Shown here: in pieces, positions 12,801 through 22,210 of the stretch
Layout of the letters: each line of letters opens with the position of its first letter
How positions within the stretch are numbered: position 1 is the first letter of the stretch
Source: Eunapius fragilis
Lineage: Eukaryota > Porifera > Demospongiae > Spongillida > Spongillidae
DNA: 64,000 nucleotides
Assembly: GCA_963681505.1 (NCBI GenBank)
Contig: OY811974.1
Location: 10,906,461-10,970,460, forward strand
Direction: 5' to 3'
The notes under the pieces: generated by a model
Databases searched by the model: none
What the model was told of the DNA's origin: nothing
Seen by the model: only the letters and a program-made list of their open reading frames with translations
Program-made: the position numbers and the translations under genes

Positions 12801-13516
12801 CCAAACAGCTGCGCGAACCTGCTGAGCACGGAATTGGTCCGCGGAGCCTGGACGACGCACCGGCCCGTCTTTTCGTCGCGCAGGGTGAAGGAAACGGAAG
12901 GGTTAACCAGAGCGGCGCACTGAACCGTCCTCTGCACCCTCTCTAGTTCAAGCGCCTCCGATATGATCCCTCTCCTAACGGGCAGGTTGTAGAAGAAGTC
13001 GTGAACAGTGACGGTGGTGCCCACGCTCGGGCGCGGGTTCTGGCTCAAAGCAACGGACAGGCACTTCCCGCTGTGGAACATCTTCACGTACGTCTGCTGT
13101 GACGACCTGTGGCGGGAACTGACCTCGACGGTCCCGGAAATATCCAACGTGCTGGCGAGGGCCTCTCCGCGGTAACCATAGTGACGAAGGCGCTCCAAGT
13201 CCGACAGGCAGTGGGCTTTACTCGTGGCGTACCTTTCGCCTAGGAGCTTAAAGTCCTCAAATGATACACCAATGCCGTTGTCGGCAACCTGTGCAGGCGA
13301 GGTAAATTTCACATGCGAGTTCACATACAATTCACGCGCTCATAATTTGGGCACCTGTATCTTGAACCTGGACACGTCGATGTGCACGGCAACGCATGAA
13401 GCATCGGCATCGATGCTGTTCTCCACGAGTTCCTGGACACACTGGCTAATGCTACTTAGAGCCACACCGGAGCGAAGGCGAGCCCTAACACTTGGCTCCA
13501 AGAGCCTCAACGACAT
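883..13516 (-). CDS. MLH3: MLH3, MutL-homologue mismatch repair endonuclease (12 exons)
   Basis: MutL-family ATPase/endonuclease; MLH3 pairs with MLH1 in mismatch repair and meiotic crossover resolution. Exons (complement): 13516-13355, 13288-12064, 11994-11767, 11100-9980, 9529-9428, 9063-9006, 8376-8302, 6291-6154, 6090-5969, 1528-1450, 1178-1079, 1000-883. All junctions are GT-AG and phases agree, giving 1175 codons plus stop, close to vertebrate MLH3 length. The GHKL ATPase motifs are visible: [10 protein letters not shown] (29-38), DNGIG (57-61), YGYRGEAL (91-98), GTTVTV. The metal-binding endonuclease motif [12 protein letters not shown] is near 975-986, QACHG near 1101-1104 and CAHGRP near 1133-1138. 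The start is ATG 13516; an upstream GTG is not used. Weak points are the last ~17 residues, which may be intron read-through, and the exon 9/10 join, where the linker is about 8 residues shorter than in the human protein. Confidence 0.93.
1535..4390. other. Part of the 4.4-kb MLH3 intron 9
   Basis: No gene found. The stretch holds AT-rich sequence and one 21-nt poly-C run at 2394-2414. It lies between the exon encoding QSTCGG...SQACH (1450-1528) and the exon ending at 5969. A micro-exon supplying the apparently missing ~8 linker residues could be hidden here; none was recognised. Confidence 0.4.
2394..2414. repeat. Poly-C tract (21 nt)
   Basis: Uninterrupted run of 21 C residues in the MLH3 intron. 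It is one of eight long G/C homopolymers in this window. Confidence 0.95.
4402..4642 (+). pseudogene. Gypsy-type integrase fragment
   Basis: The frame reads [19 protein letters not shown], then a [10 protein letters not shown]...TGYNPF segment and LPDDV. This is the pattern of the C-terminal half of an LTR-retrotransposon integrase core (DW..L..V.FAYN.S.H..TG..PF). Only about 80 codons survive. Upstream sequence has stops and no RT or RNase H was found, and downstream the frame runs straight into the 34-bp minisatellite. It lies inside MLH3 intron 9, opposite to the gene. It is a dead relic. Confidence 0.75.
4642..5275. repeat. 34-bp minisatellite, about 18 copies
   Basis: Head-to-tail array of a 34-bp unit (core CTCACATTGCAGCTCCACAG, then a variable GGCACAGCAGG segment). 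Variants carry GGGTCCT, GGGGCCT or CATGTGCAGGGACCT junctions, and a few units are shortened. Because 34 is not a multiple of 3, all three plus frames are open with rotating peptide repeats. Those frames are artefacts and not a gene. It is intronic in MLH3. Confidence 0.95.
5502..5550. repeat. Perfect 23-bp-stem hairpin
   Basis: Bases 5502-5524 are the exact reverse complement of 5528-5550, leaving a 3-nt loop. The stem begins ACCATAGATTAATGACC. It sits in MLH3 intron 9, so transcription would fold it into a long perfect stem. It may be a tiny MITE remnant. Confidence 0.9.
5684..5754. repeat. 19-bp tandem repeat, four copies
   Basis: Four imperfect copies of a unit like ACACATGTACTCCTAGGTG in the MLH3 intron, built around the palindromes ACATGT and CCTAGG. 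Confidence 0.85.
5824..5840. repeat. Poly-G tract (17 nt)
   Basis: Seventeen consecutive G residues, followed closely by CA-rich sequence to about 5960, next to MLH3 exon 9. Confidence 0.95.
6710..7303 (+). pseudogene. Unrecognised coding-like segment in MLH3 intron 7
   Basis: On the strand opposite MLH3, a frame from about 6900 to the stop at 7301-7303 is open for about 130 codons. It has ordinary protein-like composition (for example [16 protein letters not shown] and [16 protein letters not shown]). Just upstream, another frame (6730-6870) also looks protein-like but is out of phase, as expected for a decayed insertion. I do not recognise the family. Cysteine/histidine spacing (C-x4-C-x3-CGH) could be a metal site, but this is speculative. 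Confidence 0.3.
7304..8300. other. MLH3 intron 7, low-complexity
   Basis: Contains short overlapping open frames on both strands without family resemblance, then a C/T-rich stretch with CTCCCC and CCACA motifs (about 8040-8300). No gene called. Confidence 0.4.
8302..8376 (-). CDS. MLH3: MLH3 exon 7: endonuclease metal-binding motif
   Basis: This 75-nt exon encodes [18 protein letters not shown], the DQHAx2Ex4E signature of the MutL nicking endonuclease. The motif's acidic and histidine residues are intact, so nuclease activity is expected. Both splice sites are canonical (acceptor TGCAG, donor GTATGA) and the phases match exons 6 and 8. Confidence 0.93.
8400..8800. repeat. Clustered TACATGTA palindromes
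   Basis: Repeated ACATGTAC/GTACATGT palindromes occur around 8400-8413, 8542-8558, 8630-8640 and 8680-8702. An imperfect repeat with ATGTGAAGATGATAGAC occurs at about 8655 and 8769. It is intronic in MLH3. No function is evident. Confidence 0.6.
9980..11100 (-). CDS. MLH3: MLH3 exon 4: linker with coding minisatellites
   Basis: Encodes the disordered linker between the ATPase and endonuclease domains. Two repeat arrays lie in frame: Thr/Gly/Ser/Ile-type 4-residue repeats (about 10700-10870) and eight copies of an octapeptide [16 protein letters not shown] (about 10270-10461). Between them is a conserved block ([17 protein letters not shown]) that matches a block found in vertebrate MLH3 linkers. 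After the second array come PFLPR and WENPAF, also conserved in MLH3, leading into the C-terminal domain. Acceptor CCTAG at 11101; donor GTAAGA at 9979. Confidence 0.88.
10270..10461. repeat. 24-bp coding minisatellite, 8 copies, within MLH3 exon 4
   Basis: Eight head-to-tail 24-bp units alternate between two types that read GPGERSVL and GPDVRSVL on the minus strand. The unit length keeps the MLH3 frame, so copy-number change would only lengthen or shorten the linker. Confidence 0.93.
10700..10870. repeat. 12-bp/30-bp coding repeats within MLH3 exon 4
   Basis: Tandem 12-bp units (plus strand CCAGTGATGGAG), mixed with longer GGTGGCTGGTCCCA-type units, encode TGSI and TMGPATI-like repeats in frame on the minus strand. 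Confidence 0.88.
11679..11786. repeat. 54-bp tandem duplication spanning the MLH3 exon 3 donor
   Basis: Two 54-bp copies (11679-11732 and 11733-11786) differ at about two bases. Each contains the exon 3 donor context on the minus strand. The exon-proximal copy has CATG|GTGAGT at 11767 and the distal copy CATG|GTGAAT 54 nt further on. The frame is open through both, so the second donor would add 18 residues without a frameshift. Confidence 0.88.
12064..13288 (-). CDS. MLH3: MLH3 exon 2: GHKL ATPase and transducer domain
   Basis: Largest MLH3 exon. It begins in phase 0 at the DNGIG motif, after a short 66-bp intron (13289-13354). It carries the GFRGEAL-type motif, the [16 protein letters not shown] stretch and the S5-like transducer domain ending near a conserved AKTLIEF. 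It then runs into a low-complexity linker rich in Ser, Gly and Pro. The donor at 12063 is GTAAGG. The 66-bp intron is unusually small but has clear borders on both sides. Confidence 0.93.
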
Positions 13517-13596
13517 GAGCGCGCGCACCGGCTGCTCATGATGAAAGACGCGAACGGGTTAATTTGGCACGATAGCTCGTACTCAGCCCATTCACG

Positions 13597-14330
13597 GTGA
13601 AGACAAGGACAGGAAACTATTTGATAACTCCACTCCAATCGATAGGGCTCGTCAATTATCGTGCCTCAGCTTGGCTATCAGTTACCCCATCCCCAGCATA
13701 CTTCGAGCCCTCTGAATTTCAGGTGGCGATAAAATGGTGGCTCGGTATCCCAGTTGCTCAAGTTCTAAGTTGCTCTCCATGTAATGCTGGCTTGGATGCT
13801 TATGGCCATTATGCACTGTGTTGCAAGTTGGGGGGGGGGGGGGGGGGGGGGGGGATATTGTCTGTCGTCACAATAGGTTGAGAGACATCTTCAATGATTT
13901 TTGTCACTCTGCATGTCTTGCTCCACAATTAGAGGTGGGTGGGTGGTCTAGGGAACATACTCGTCCAGCTGATGTTCTTGTTCCAAACTGGGTCCTGGGT
14001 AGCAGCATTTGACCTGTCTGTCACATCAACGCTAAACTTATGCACAAATTTATCAAGAAGCGTGTGTGACAGCAGGTTCAGCTGCCTTGGCTGCCCAGAT
14101 CCGCAAACATAGAGTAAATGATGAGGGGTGCAGGGAACTAGGCTGGGTCTGTATCCCTCTTGTGGTGAAGACATGCGGATGTTGGGGTACTGGTCTATTC
14201 AGTATTCACTGAAGCACTGTCAAGACTTGCCACCCGTTCGTCCACTAGGCAGGGACGTCCCAAGTCACTCGTGTGTAGTGGCCGCCGCTATGAGGGTGTC
14301 AGTGAGTGAGACACTTGTACTCGGCCACTA
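13597..14330 (+). pseudogene. REL-endonuclease (R2-like) retrotransposon C-terminal fragment, broken
   Basis: Translation shows ASAWLSVTPSPAYFEPSEFQ, FQVAIKWWLG, a zinc-type pattern CSPCNAGLDAYGHYALCC, then RHNRLRDIF, RPADVLVPNW and (after a frame change) a DLSVTSTLN segment. The order C-x2-C...H...C, RHN, P-(A/S)-D, D-(F/L)-x-V is that of the restriction-like endonuclease domain of R2-group non-LTR retrotransposons. It is interrupted by a 25-nt poly-G expansion at the glycine pair after the zinc motif, frame changes near 14010 and 14130, and stops. No reverse transcriptase is present. It begins about 80 bp upstream of the MLH3 start codon on the opposite strand. Confidence 0.72.
13830..13854. 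repeat. Poly-G tract (25 nt) inside the REL fragment
   Basis: Where the related copy near 60.5 kb encodes KSGGD, this copy has a 25-nt G run reading as poly-Gly. This is homopolymer expansion inside a dead coding segment. Confidence 0.93.
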
Positions 14331-14789
14331 TGAGGGTCCATGGGAGTGGTCAGTGAATGAGAAGTTATGGGGTTAATGAACTCGTCTCTAAGAGGGTCGG
14401 TTTGAGAATGGCTTTGTGCTAGATAGCCTTGAAGGTATTTTGAAGTCCTGCAACAAGGCATTGTCTTACACTAGCCTTGCTTGAACACTCCTGTTTTGCA
14501 GATTCCAGGTACCCACTGCACAAGTATTCTGAAATCTTCACAAGTGTCATCGTGTGAGAAATACTTTGCATGGGAAATGTCACCTGGTGCTTATGGTAGG
14601 AACTAGCGCATTCAGGACAATTTCATTTGCTGTTTTGTCATGGCGACCCATTTTGATACATGTAGGTCTTAAGATCCATTTGTTTAGACCACTTTCTATT
14701 AAAGCACCGAATGATAGTTTATAGTGCTTGTTAATTGGCTCATGGGTTAATTGTCCTTTCTTAACAAAATAGTATGTTGATGCAGCAAA
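14331..14789. other. Intergenic, no gene seen
   Basis: Sequence between the REL fragment and the 152-bp direct repeat. A minus-strand open frame continues to 14840 but shows no recognisable family. Confidence 0.35.
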
Positions 14790-15085
14790 ATCAGGAAAAC
14801 AGACTGGAACCTGTTTTCTCTCTTCATTTTCCTCCTGCACACTTTCTTTCCTACAGTGCTTGTTTGTAGTTTCAGAAAGTTCTCAGACTGTCAACAAATA
14901 ACTTATATACTGTGCATGGCGACATGCGTTGTTTATGAATATGAGGAAAAACAGACTGGAACCTGTTTGCTCGCCTCTTCATTATGTCTATTTTCCTCCT
15001 GCACACTTTCTTTTCTACAAGTGTCTGTAGTTTCAGAAAGCTCTCAGACTGTCAACAAGCACTATGTGTTGTTTATGAATATGTT
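14790..15085. repeat. Imperfect tandem duplication, period about 150 bp
   Basis: Blocks starting AACAGACTGGAACCTGTTT occur at about 14798 and 14950. They are followed in both by TTTTCCTCCTGCACACTTTC, GTAGTTTCAGAAAG and CTCAGACTGTCAACAA, ending in GTTGTTTATGAATATG. The two copies have diverged by small indels. Confidence 0.85.
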
Positions 15086-15644
15086 TACTATGGGCAATTT
15101 AATGCACCTGGACAATTATACCGTCCGCTGGATTCTGAAAAAAGGCTCCGAAACTAGCTTTCAAATACTTTTCGTTCACTTCGCGTTCGTACGCGCTAAA
15201 AAGTGATAATGCGGAATATTTTCAGCGAATATCATAATAGGTACTATCTATCTTCTGTCACTTATGCACAATTCGACCGTTATATATACGCAGTTGCCAA
15301 CAGCTTAGCCATGTAAAATAATCACAACAAAGCGAACAAAATGGCGTCCATAAGAAGGCTTTTATAATCTTCCGATCAGAGAATAATTGTTAAAACGTCT
15401 AGCAGCATGATATGTGTACGCTAGTTGTACTGATCTTCATACTGGTATAAACACGAACCATATTGAACATGCACATCCATTTCAAGAATGGACTCCAAAA
15501 TATTTGGGGCGCTTCAGCACTCCCAAGAACCTAGTTGTCTACGGCCTTGAATTACTGACTAATAGCCCATGCCTGTGTTCTATAGGTCTGGGAACGAGAC
15601 CGACAACATTTGCATTTTCTTAATGTCATGCATGCATGAGGAGG

Positions 15645-15652
15645 TATATAAG
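15645..15652 (+). promoter_or_regulatory. TATA box of the DNase I-like gene
   Basis: TATATAAG lies 61 bases before the ATG at 15713, a suitable spacing for a short 5' leader. It follows a CATGCATGCATG stretch. Confidence 0.6.
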
Positions 15653-15712
15653 TAGCGAGTTTGCATTCGTTTATCACAACTTGATGCATTGGTGTGATGA
15701 TCAGAATCCGAT

Positions 15713-18700
15713 ATGCATCAGATCATACTGTGGATACTCTTGGTGCTTGCAAGCTCGTGCTACTGCGATCTTACCATTGGGGCTTTCAACGTTCAGCAGT
15801 TTGGAGAGCAAAAACTAAATAATGTAGATATTGTGGAATCTCTCGTAAAGGTAAACATCATATTGGTATTGCCCGTAAAGATAATGTCTGTGCACATGCA
15901 GGTCATTCGTCAATATGACGTAATTCTGATCCAAGAAATTCAGATGCCAGCTGCTTCGTTTGAGAACTTCGTGACCAACAGTGTAAACAGCGAGACCAAG
16001 TTAGTTTTGCATGCGTTAAATCAAAATGAATACTGATTTTAATGTATATTTATAAGCATGACTATAACTATTAATAACTGCTTGCTGCGTAACAGTGCGT
16101 ACGCGATGTAGTAAGTTATAAGTTCCTATATGAGGGTCTCCAGTGGCAATGAATAGCTGCCAGGCCGATCCACTATTTGTACACGTTAAGTATAGTACCC
16201 ATGCTGTTGTCTTTGATTTTTCTACAAATAAATCAATTTTTTAAAATTTGCATTAATTGTTTGTATTTCATTATCGGTTGAATAATATATTTAATTGGGG
16301 CCGGGGGAGTCCCTAAATCCGCTACCGGGCCTTTGAAGAGGCTGCACAAACGTTTAAATCAATAGCCAGTCCTTTATCTTTGGTAGTTAAGATGGTGGCA
16401 AAGGGTGGGTGCATGAAGATTGCTTGATACGCGAGACAAGTGTTGAGATTCTGAACTGGTGTGGTGCTAATGCCTAAGAGCTATGAGGATAGGACAGTGG
16501 TGCTGTTAATGAAGCAAAACACAGCCTTTAATGGTGGTTGAAGTATGTTGAACCGGTTTAACACTTTGTTAAACCTGTTTTCCAAACTCGTACCCAGTCC
16601 CACGTATTTCTCGTTCTTCTTCTTTTTCTTGTTCTTGACCACGCATAACTCGGGATAGGCACATTTTTAAGAAATGAAAATCACACCAATGGCTTCAGAA
16701 TTCGTTGGCATTCTCGCTTCTGTGGTCAAAACGTCTCGAGGCTACATGACATATATCGGTGGTTGTGTTAGCAAATCACGTATGAAAATTTCGCCAATAA
16801 CTTCTGAATAGGCTGGAAGAGCCGCTTTCATATAAAATAGCCGATGTTATGTTTTGGCAAACAATCGACTATACGGAACATGTAAGACGCAAATTAGATA
16901 ACTTGTAAAGACGTCAGACCCAAAATTAGAAACGGTCCGCTGAACGCGAGCGGTATCAAGAAGAGAAACGGTCCGCTTAAAGGCAACGTTATTGGGAGAG
17001 TCCTGAACTGCTCGTTTGCGAAGAGAGTGCGGTACGGGAAGGCTAAGCGTACTAGTATACCCTGCAAAACCAAACGGCGAGGCCATCGAAAGTGTACTAC
17101 CAATAAAGTCATTCAAAGGCATGTAAATGTAGCTACCTACTCTTACTAAGCATGGTTTACAATATGATATTGGTGGCTGAACATTACGGATCAATTACGG
17201 ATCAATTACGATCATCAACTACATCAAATACGCATCGGAATAATGTGCATGAAAAAAAAAAAGAATGAAACAAGTACATAAAAAACTCAATGAGAAAGTT
17301 GGTGGGATATAGGATTTGAAGGCAATCATGGTGGTGTAAAAAGCAAGGAAACAAGGATCTGTAATAGTAAGGGAAAATGTCATAGTCCTATATTTAGCCC
17401 ACGAACATAGTATATGCTACAAACGGGCCGCTAAGGTAGAAGCGGCGCGGTGCCTTAAACGTACCGACGGTACGACACGGTAAAAAGCGAGCCTCTTTAA
17501 CCGTCGATTTACCGAAGTGACGGATTTTAACGTATAAATGACGTGACAAAGTGACGGGGAAAGAGACGTTACCGTCCACTCTCACTCCACAGACGGCCCG
17601 TTGAAATTGATTTCAACGGTATCCGCCTACATCAAAGAGACGGGTAAGGTCACGTGATGAGACGTTACCGTGTCCATGTAACGGTTTCGCTGTGTAGCCT
17701 GGTAGGCCCTCTGTAACTCAGCCCCTTGTTCTTCTAGAAGGCCAAAACCAAATGCCTTGGTGTATGGACTTCCAGTAAACGCATCTCCAACGGCGGTATT
17801 GAAATAATACTGGGGAATGATGACCCAATGACTCAGTTACTTCGGGAAGAGAAAGGGGAGGTGGCGGGGGTCTTGCTGGTACCAATGCACATCATCTTCA
17901 AGAATCTAAAAAGGTATTCTCATGCCGGCCGGCTTTAGTAACCATTGCCTGTCTTGCAAAATTGTGAGGAACAACCAAACTTTCTGCATGCAGTAATGCC
18001 AGTCTTTCTGCATCATGAAAGTATTCCAGTCATTTGTAATCATATAGATTGTCAAGTGCATGTTTAACAGGTTTAAAAAAAAAAAGAGATCCTTGTGACA
18101 CATTGACGTACCTCATGGCGCTCCAGAGTACGTTCGTGGAAAGGGTAAGCGAGAGGAAAAACAAGTATCAGATATCAACTTACATAACGAAAAGCACGTA
18201 CTTCCGCGTTACAACCTATTCCTGTAGACTGAAAGAAGTGGGTTCGTCACAACAAAAATGGGGTCCACACCTCCCAGGAGACCAAAATTCGTGTTCCATC
18301 TGCTGATTTTGAAGCATTCAGGACATGTACATGTAGATCTACACACGTATTCCCCACAGTGGTGACAGTGCGTCGCTTGCCGCTCATTTTCACTTATACC
18401 AGTCAGATTAACTATTATAATAATCATGTGACCATGACGTCAATAACTATGTGGACGGTACCGTGCTGTAGCGTTCGTCGATTACCATTGTACATACACG
18501 GGCACCGTCACTAAACGTTGCCGTGACATTTACGTAGAAGCCCGTCATGTTCGAAAGAGACGGAGTACCGTTGCAACTCGTCTCCGGATAGCGGTTTCGC
18601 TGTGCTATATGCAACGCCTGCAATTCATACATAGTTAAGGGCGCAATATTTAATATTCAATTGCTAATTCACACAATGTCTCCAAGCAAACGAGTAAGCC

Positions 18701-21700
18701 TATAATTACAATACTACCTGAATATATATGCATTACACGCACATTCAACTTTAAAGGGGGAGACACTACGTATTAATATGAAGTCAGGTGAGCTCAACAT
18801 CCATACTTTTGAGTGACTCTAGCACAACCGTCATAGCGATCATAATGTTTTTACGGCGGGCAGATTAAGTACTTCGTTGTACTTGCATGCTAGACCGATC
18901 ACTTGCTTTAGCTACAAGGCACGCGAGCATAAAAATTAAATCAGTGACAGCAAATATACAGGCCCGCCTGTAATCTCAAACCGCATCTCAACTGGAATCT
19001 TTCAATAAGCTGACGTAACGTTCCGCTTGACATTGGGTACAAGACTTGCTGCTTCAAACTTACTCTATATTTAGCGGCCCGTTTGTAGCATATACTATGT
19101 TCGTGGGCTAAATATAGGGCTATGACATTTTCCCTTACTATTACAGACCCTTGTTTCCTTGCTTTTTACACCACCATGACTGCCTTCAAATCCTATATCC
19201 CACCAACTTTCTCATTGAGAAGGTTTTTTATGTACTTGTTTCATTTTTTTTTTTCATGCACATTATTCCGATGCATATTTGATGTAATTGATATGATCGT
19301 AATTGATCCGTAATTGATCCGTAATGTTCAGCCACCAAAGTCATATTGTAAACCAAGCTTAGTAGGAGTAGGGAGGTACATTTGCATGCCTTTGAATGAC
19401 TTTATTGGTAGTACACTTTCGATGGCCTCGCCGTTTGGTTTTGCAGGGTACTAGTACGCTTAGCCTTCCCGTACCGCACTCTCTTCGCAAACGAGCAGTT
19501 CAGGACTCTCCCAATAACGTTGCCTTTAAGCAGACCGTTTCTCTTCTTGATACCGCTCGCGTTCAGCGGACCGTTTCTAATTTTGGGTCTGACGTCTTAC
19601 AAGTTATCTAATTTGCGTCTTACATGTTCCGTATAGTCGATTGTTTGCCATAGCATAACTATATGAAAGCGGCTCTTCCAGCCTATTCAGAAGTTATTGG
19701 CGAAATTTTCATACGTGATTTGCTAACACAACCACCGATATATGTCATGTAGCCTCGAGACGTTTTGACCACAGAAGCGAGAATGCCAACGAATTCTGAA
19801 GCCATTGGTGTGATTTTCATTTCTTAAAAGTGTTCCTATCCCGAGTTATGCGTGGTCAAGAACAAGAAAAAGAAGAAGAACGAGAAATACGTGGGACTGG
19901 GTACGAGTTTGGAAAATAGTTTTGTTCTCTACAACCACGCGGTTTTGTGACATCAAACAAACACGAAACTGCTTGTTGTTGCCTTCTTGTACGATGACGA
20001 CAACAACGTAAGCCATCCGCTCGTCAGGAGTCTTGTTAGAAGCGGGTCGCGTTATTTTAATCGGAAGTTTCGTAAGAAACTTCCATATAGGATTTGACCC
20101 CGACTATGAATGTCATTAAAAAAACGCGACCCGTCTGTAACAACACTCCCGACGATCGGGTCGTGTAGCTTGTTTTAGCAATCGACCTAGAAGTCAAAAA
20201 TGAGTAGTTTCGTTTTTGTTTCATGTCGCTGAACCGCGTGGTTGTTGAGAACAAGAGTGTACTGCCCGTCCTCGTACCCAGTCTCGGAACAAGGGGCGGG
20301 TCGTCTTCTCCTTCTTGCCCACGCATAACTCAGGACAGGAACATTTCTAAGCGATGAAAATTTCACCAATAGCTTCAGAATCGGCTGGAGGACTCGCTTT
20401 TATATAATATAATACTTTGATAAACAATCGACTATCAGCCTCCTATGTCTTGTTAGTCTCGTACCCAGACCGTCTATGACGTAAGCGATTATCGCTGTAA
20501 ACAGTATAATCACTACTTGTATAATTAAATGGGTATGAAAAAAAATAAAGAAAACAAGTAAATAAAAACATTCTCTACGAGAAAGTTGGTGGGATATAGG
20601 ATTTGATTATGACATTGGTGGTGTAAAAAGCAAGGAAACAAGGTCTTATCAGAAGGGAAAATGTCATAGTCCTATATTTAGCACACAAACAACACATGTC
20701 CTAGAAATGTGCTAAATATAGGACTATGACATTATCCCTTCTGATAAGACCTTGTTTCCTTGCTTTTTACACCACCAATGTCATAATCAAATCCTATATC
20801 CCACCAACTTTCTCGTAGAGAATGTTTTTATTTACTTGTGACTTCATAATCGGGGTCAAATCCTATATGAGAGTTTTTTTTTTGCCCCCAAATCGATTCA
20901 TTCAGTATAATCAGTTTGCATTGAGAATTGTCGTTTATTTCTCTATTTCGTAATAATTTATTGCAATTGCCAGCAAGGGGAGGACACTATAATTTTTACC
21001 GTTTAATGTAGATGTCTTTGAGTGTTTGAGATAGTGATATTTGAAATGACATGGTTTTATCCCTCTATTCTATAACAGACCCTTTGATTGTATATTAAGT
21101 GATCCTCTAGGACCTGGTAAATCAAAAGAGCGATATGGATTCATATACAGGCATGTTGCAGCATGTGACTCTGTCCAAGTAGATTGTGCATTTGAAAAAT
21201 GGATATTACAAAATTAACATAGAACTGATGCAGTAAAAATCACTAACACCTACCAACACATCGATCAAATTCAGTTCAGTAGGCCACCATATTGTGTTGA
21301 AGTCCAAGAGCTCGTAAATCATGGTGAGAAAAATGTAATAGTGATAAAGCCGAATGAAAATTTATGTAAATGCAATCTATTGTGCAAATAGCAGCTAAAT
21401 CAAAGATGCCACTTGAAAATTTTTGGATGGTTGGCTTACACACAAGACCATCAAATACCATTTGGGAACTTCATAAGTTAGAGGACGTGTACAATGCTCT
21501 AGGAAAGCCAAAAAGAGTGGTTTTCTTGGGAGATTTCAATGCAGACGGAGATTACTTTAGGGAATATGATGAAGACAAGATACCGTTTTTGTTTGGCCCT
21601 AAAACTGAGATGAATATGCTTCAGTTTAAAAATGACGCGAAAACAAATTTGAACAGGGATAAGACATATGACAGGATTGTCGTTTCCAATTCCGTCCTTG

Positions 21701-21937
21701 GAGAAGTGCAGGGAAAACAAGCTGAAGTTGATAACATCCCTACAGATAATCCCGAACGAGTAAGTTGCAATATATATGACCCGTTGTTGTTGATGTATAC
21801 ATTTTTGGGGGTGGGATTGGGGATGACAGGTGAGCGATCATTTTCCAATCAAGCTGAAACTGCAAGGTAAGGTTCCCCACGCATGCCACGCCATGCAGTG
21901 TCACGGAAATGTTTTTCCATCCCCCCGGAATAATTAG
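15713..21937 (+). CDS. Secreted DNase I-family endonuclease (6 exons)
   Basis: Exons: 15713-15850, 15902-15999, 21079-21150, 21223-21323, 21392-21759, 21830-21937 (the end is either read-through to TAG 21935-21937 or a donor GTAAGG at 21867 into an unseen last exon). Phases agree throughout. A signal peptide MHQIILWILLVLASSCYC precedes DLTIGAFNVQQFG. DNase I landmarks in order: LIQEIQ (catalytic Glu), RYGFIYR, VGLHTRPSN (catalytic His), FLGDFNADGDYF (Asp/Asn), YDRIVV, and SDHFPI (Asp-His). Length to this point is about 271 residues, matching vertebrate DNase I (~280). It is predicted to hydrolyse extracellular DNA with Ca/Mg. Oddities: a 51-bp first intron, a GC-AG intron at 21151-21222, and a 5.1-kb second intron full of transposons. 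It is divergent from MLH3. Confidence 0.88.
16578..19915. mobile_element. 3.3-kb non-autonomous element with ~850-bp inverted arms
   Basis: The left arm 16578-17434 is the near-exact reverse complement of the right arm 19071-19915 (from TTTTCCAAACTCGTACCCAG inward to ACGGGCCGCTAA). The inner parts of the arms carry the same hairpin-MITE sequence found at 20554, 30359, 37527, 42719 and 61031. The 1.6-kb spacer has no convincing ORF, only repeated GTTACCGT/ACGGTA motifs (17440-17700 and 18450-18620). No transposase is present, so mobility would need factors in trans. Confidence 0.82.
20084..20869. mobile_element. 0.8-kb TIR element containing the hairpin MITE
   Basis: The ends are inverted copies of CATATAGGATTTGACCCCGA (20084 onward, and ending at 20869). 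The left half also matches 36909-37300 and the arms of the 16.6-19.9 kb element (CTCGTACCCAGTC, ACGCATAACTC, GATGAAAATTTCACCAATA). It has no ORF and contains the hairpin at 20554-20839. Confidence 0.72.
20554..20839. mobile_element. Near-perfect 286-bp palindromic MITE
   Basis: The left half, starting ACAAGTAAATAAAAACATTC, is mirrored by the right half ending at 20839 with few mismatches. The centre is near 20696 (AACACATGTCCTAG). It is the cleanest copy of a family also present at 17280-17430/19075-19225, 30359-30534, 37527-37790, 42719-42920 and 61031-61268. Confidence 0.88.
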
Positions 21938-22179
21938 CTATTCTGTTGTATAATTATATATATAATAATTATATAAAAGTGGGATAGTTTCCGAGAAAGT
22001 GATACTAATATTGCTATATTTATTTAAAATTATTTAGTCGCGATAACTTTGGTACACGCAATTGAATTCATATTTCCAACACTTCATACTACACCATTTC
22101 TAAATGATAAAAAAGATTTTGGGGTCTTGCATTAATTTCGTGCCAGTGTTTCAACGTCCGATACCATGGGCGTACGCAA

Positions 22180-22209
<30 letters not shown>
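22180..22209. repeat. Poly-G tract (30 nt)
   Basis: Thirty consecutive G residues just inside the left end of the 22165-23751 element. The opposite end has 20 C residues at 23707-23726, so the two runs are part of the terminal inverted repeat. Confidence 0.95.

Positions 22210-22210
<1 letters not shown>

Larger units (their letters stand above)
16000..21078. other. DNase I-like gene intron 2, transposon-filled
   Basis: This 5.08-kb intron has donor GTTAGT at 16000 and acceptor AACAG at 21078. It holds a 3.3-kb inverted-repeat element and a second ~0.8-kb element with a nested hairpin. The other introns of the gene are 51-72 bp, so nearly all of this one is inserted DNA. Confidence 0.75.
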
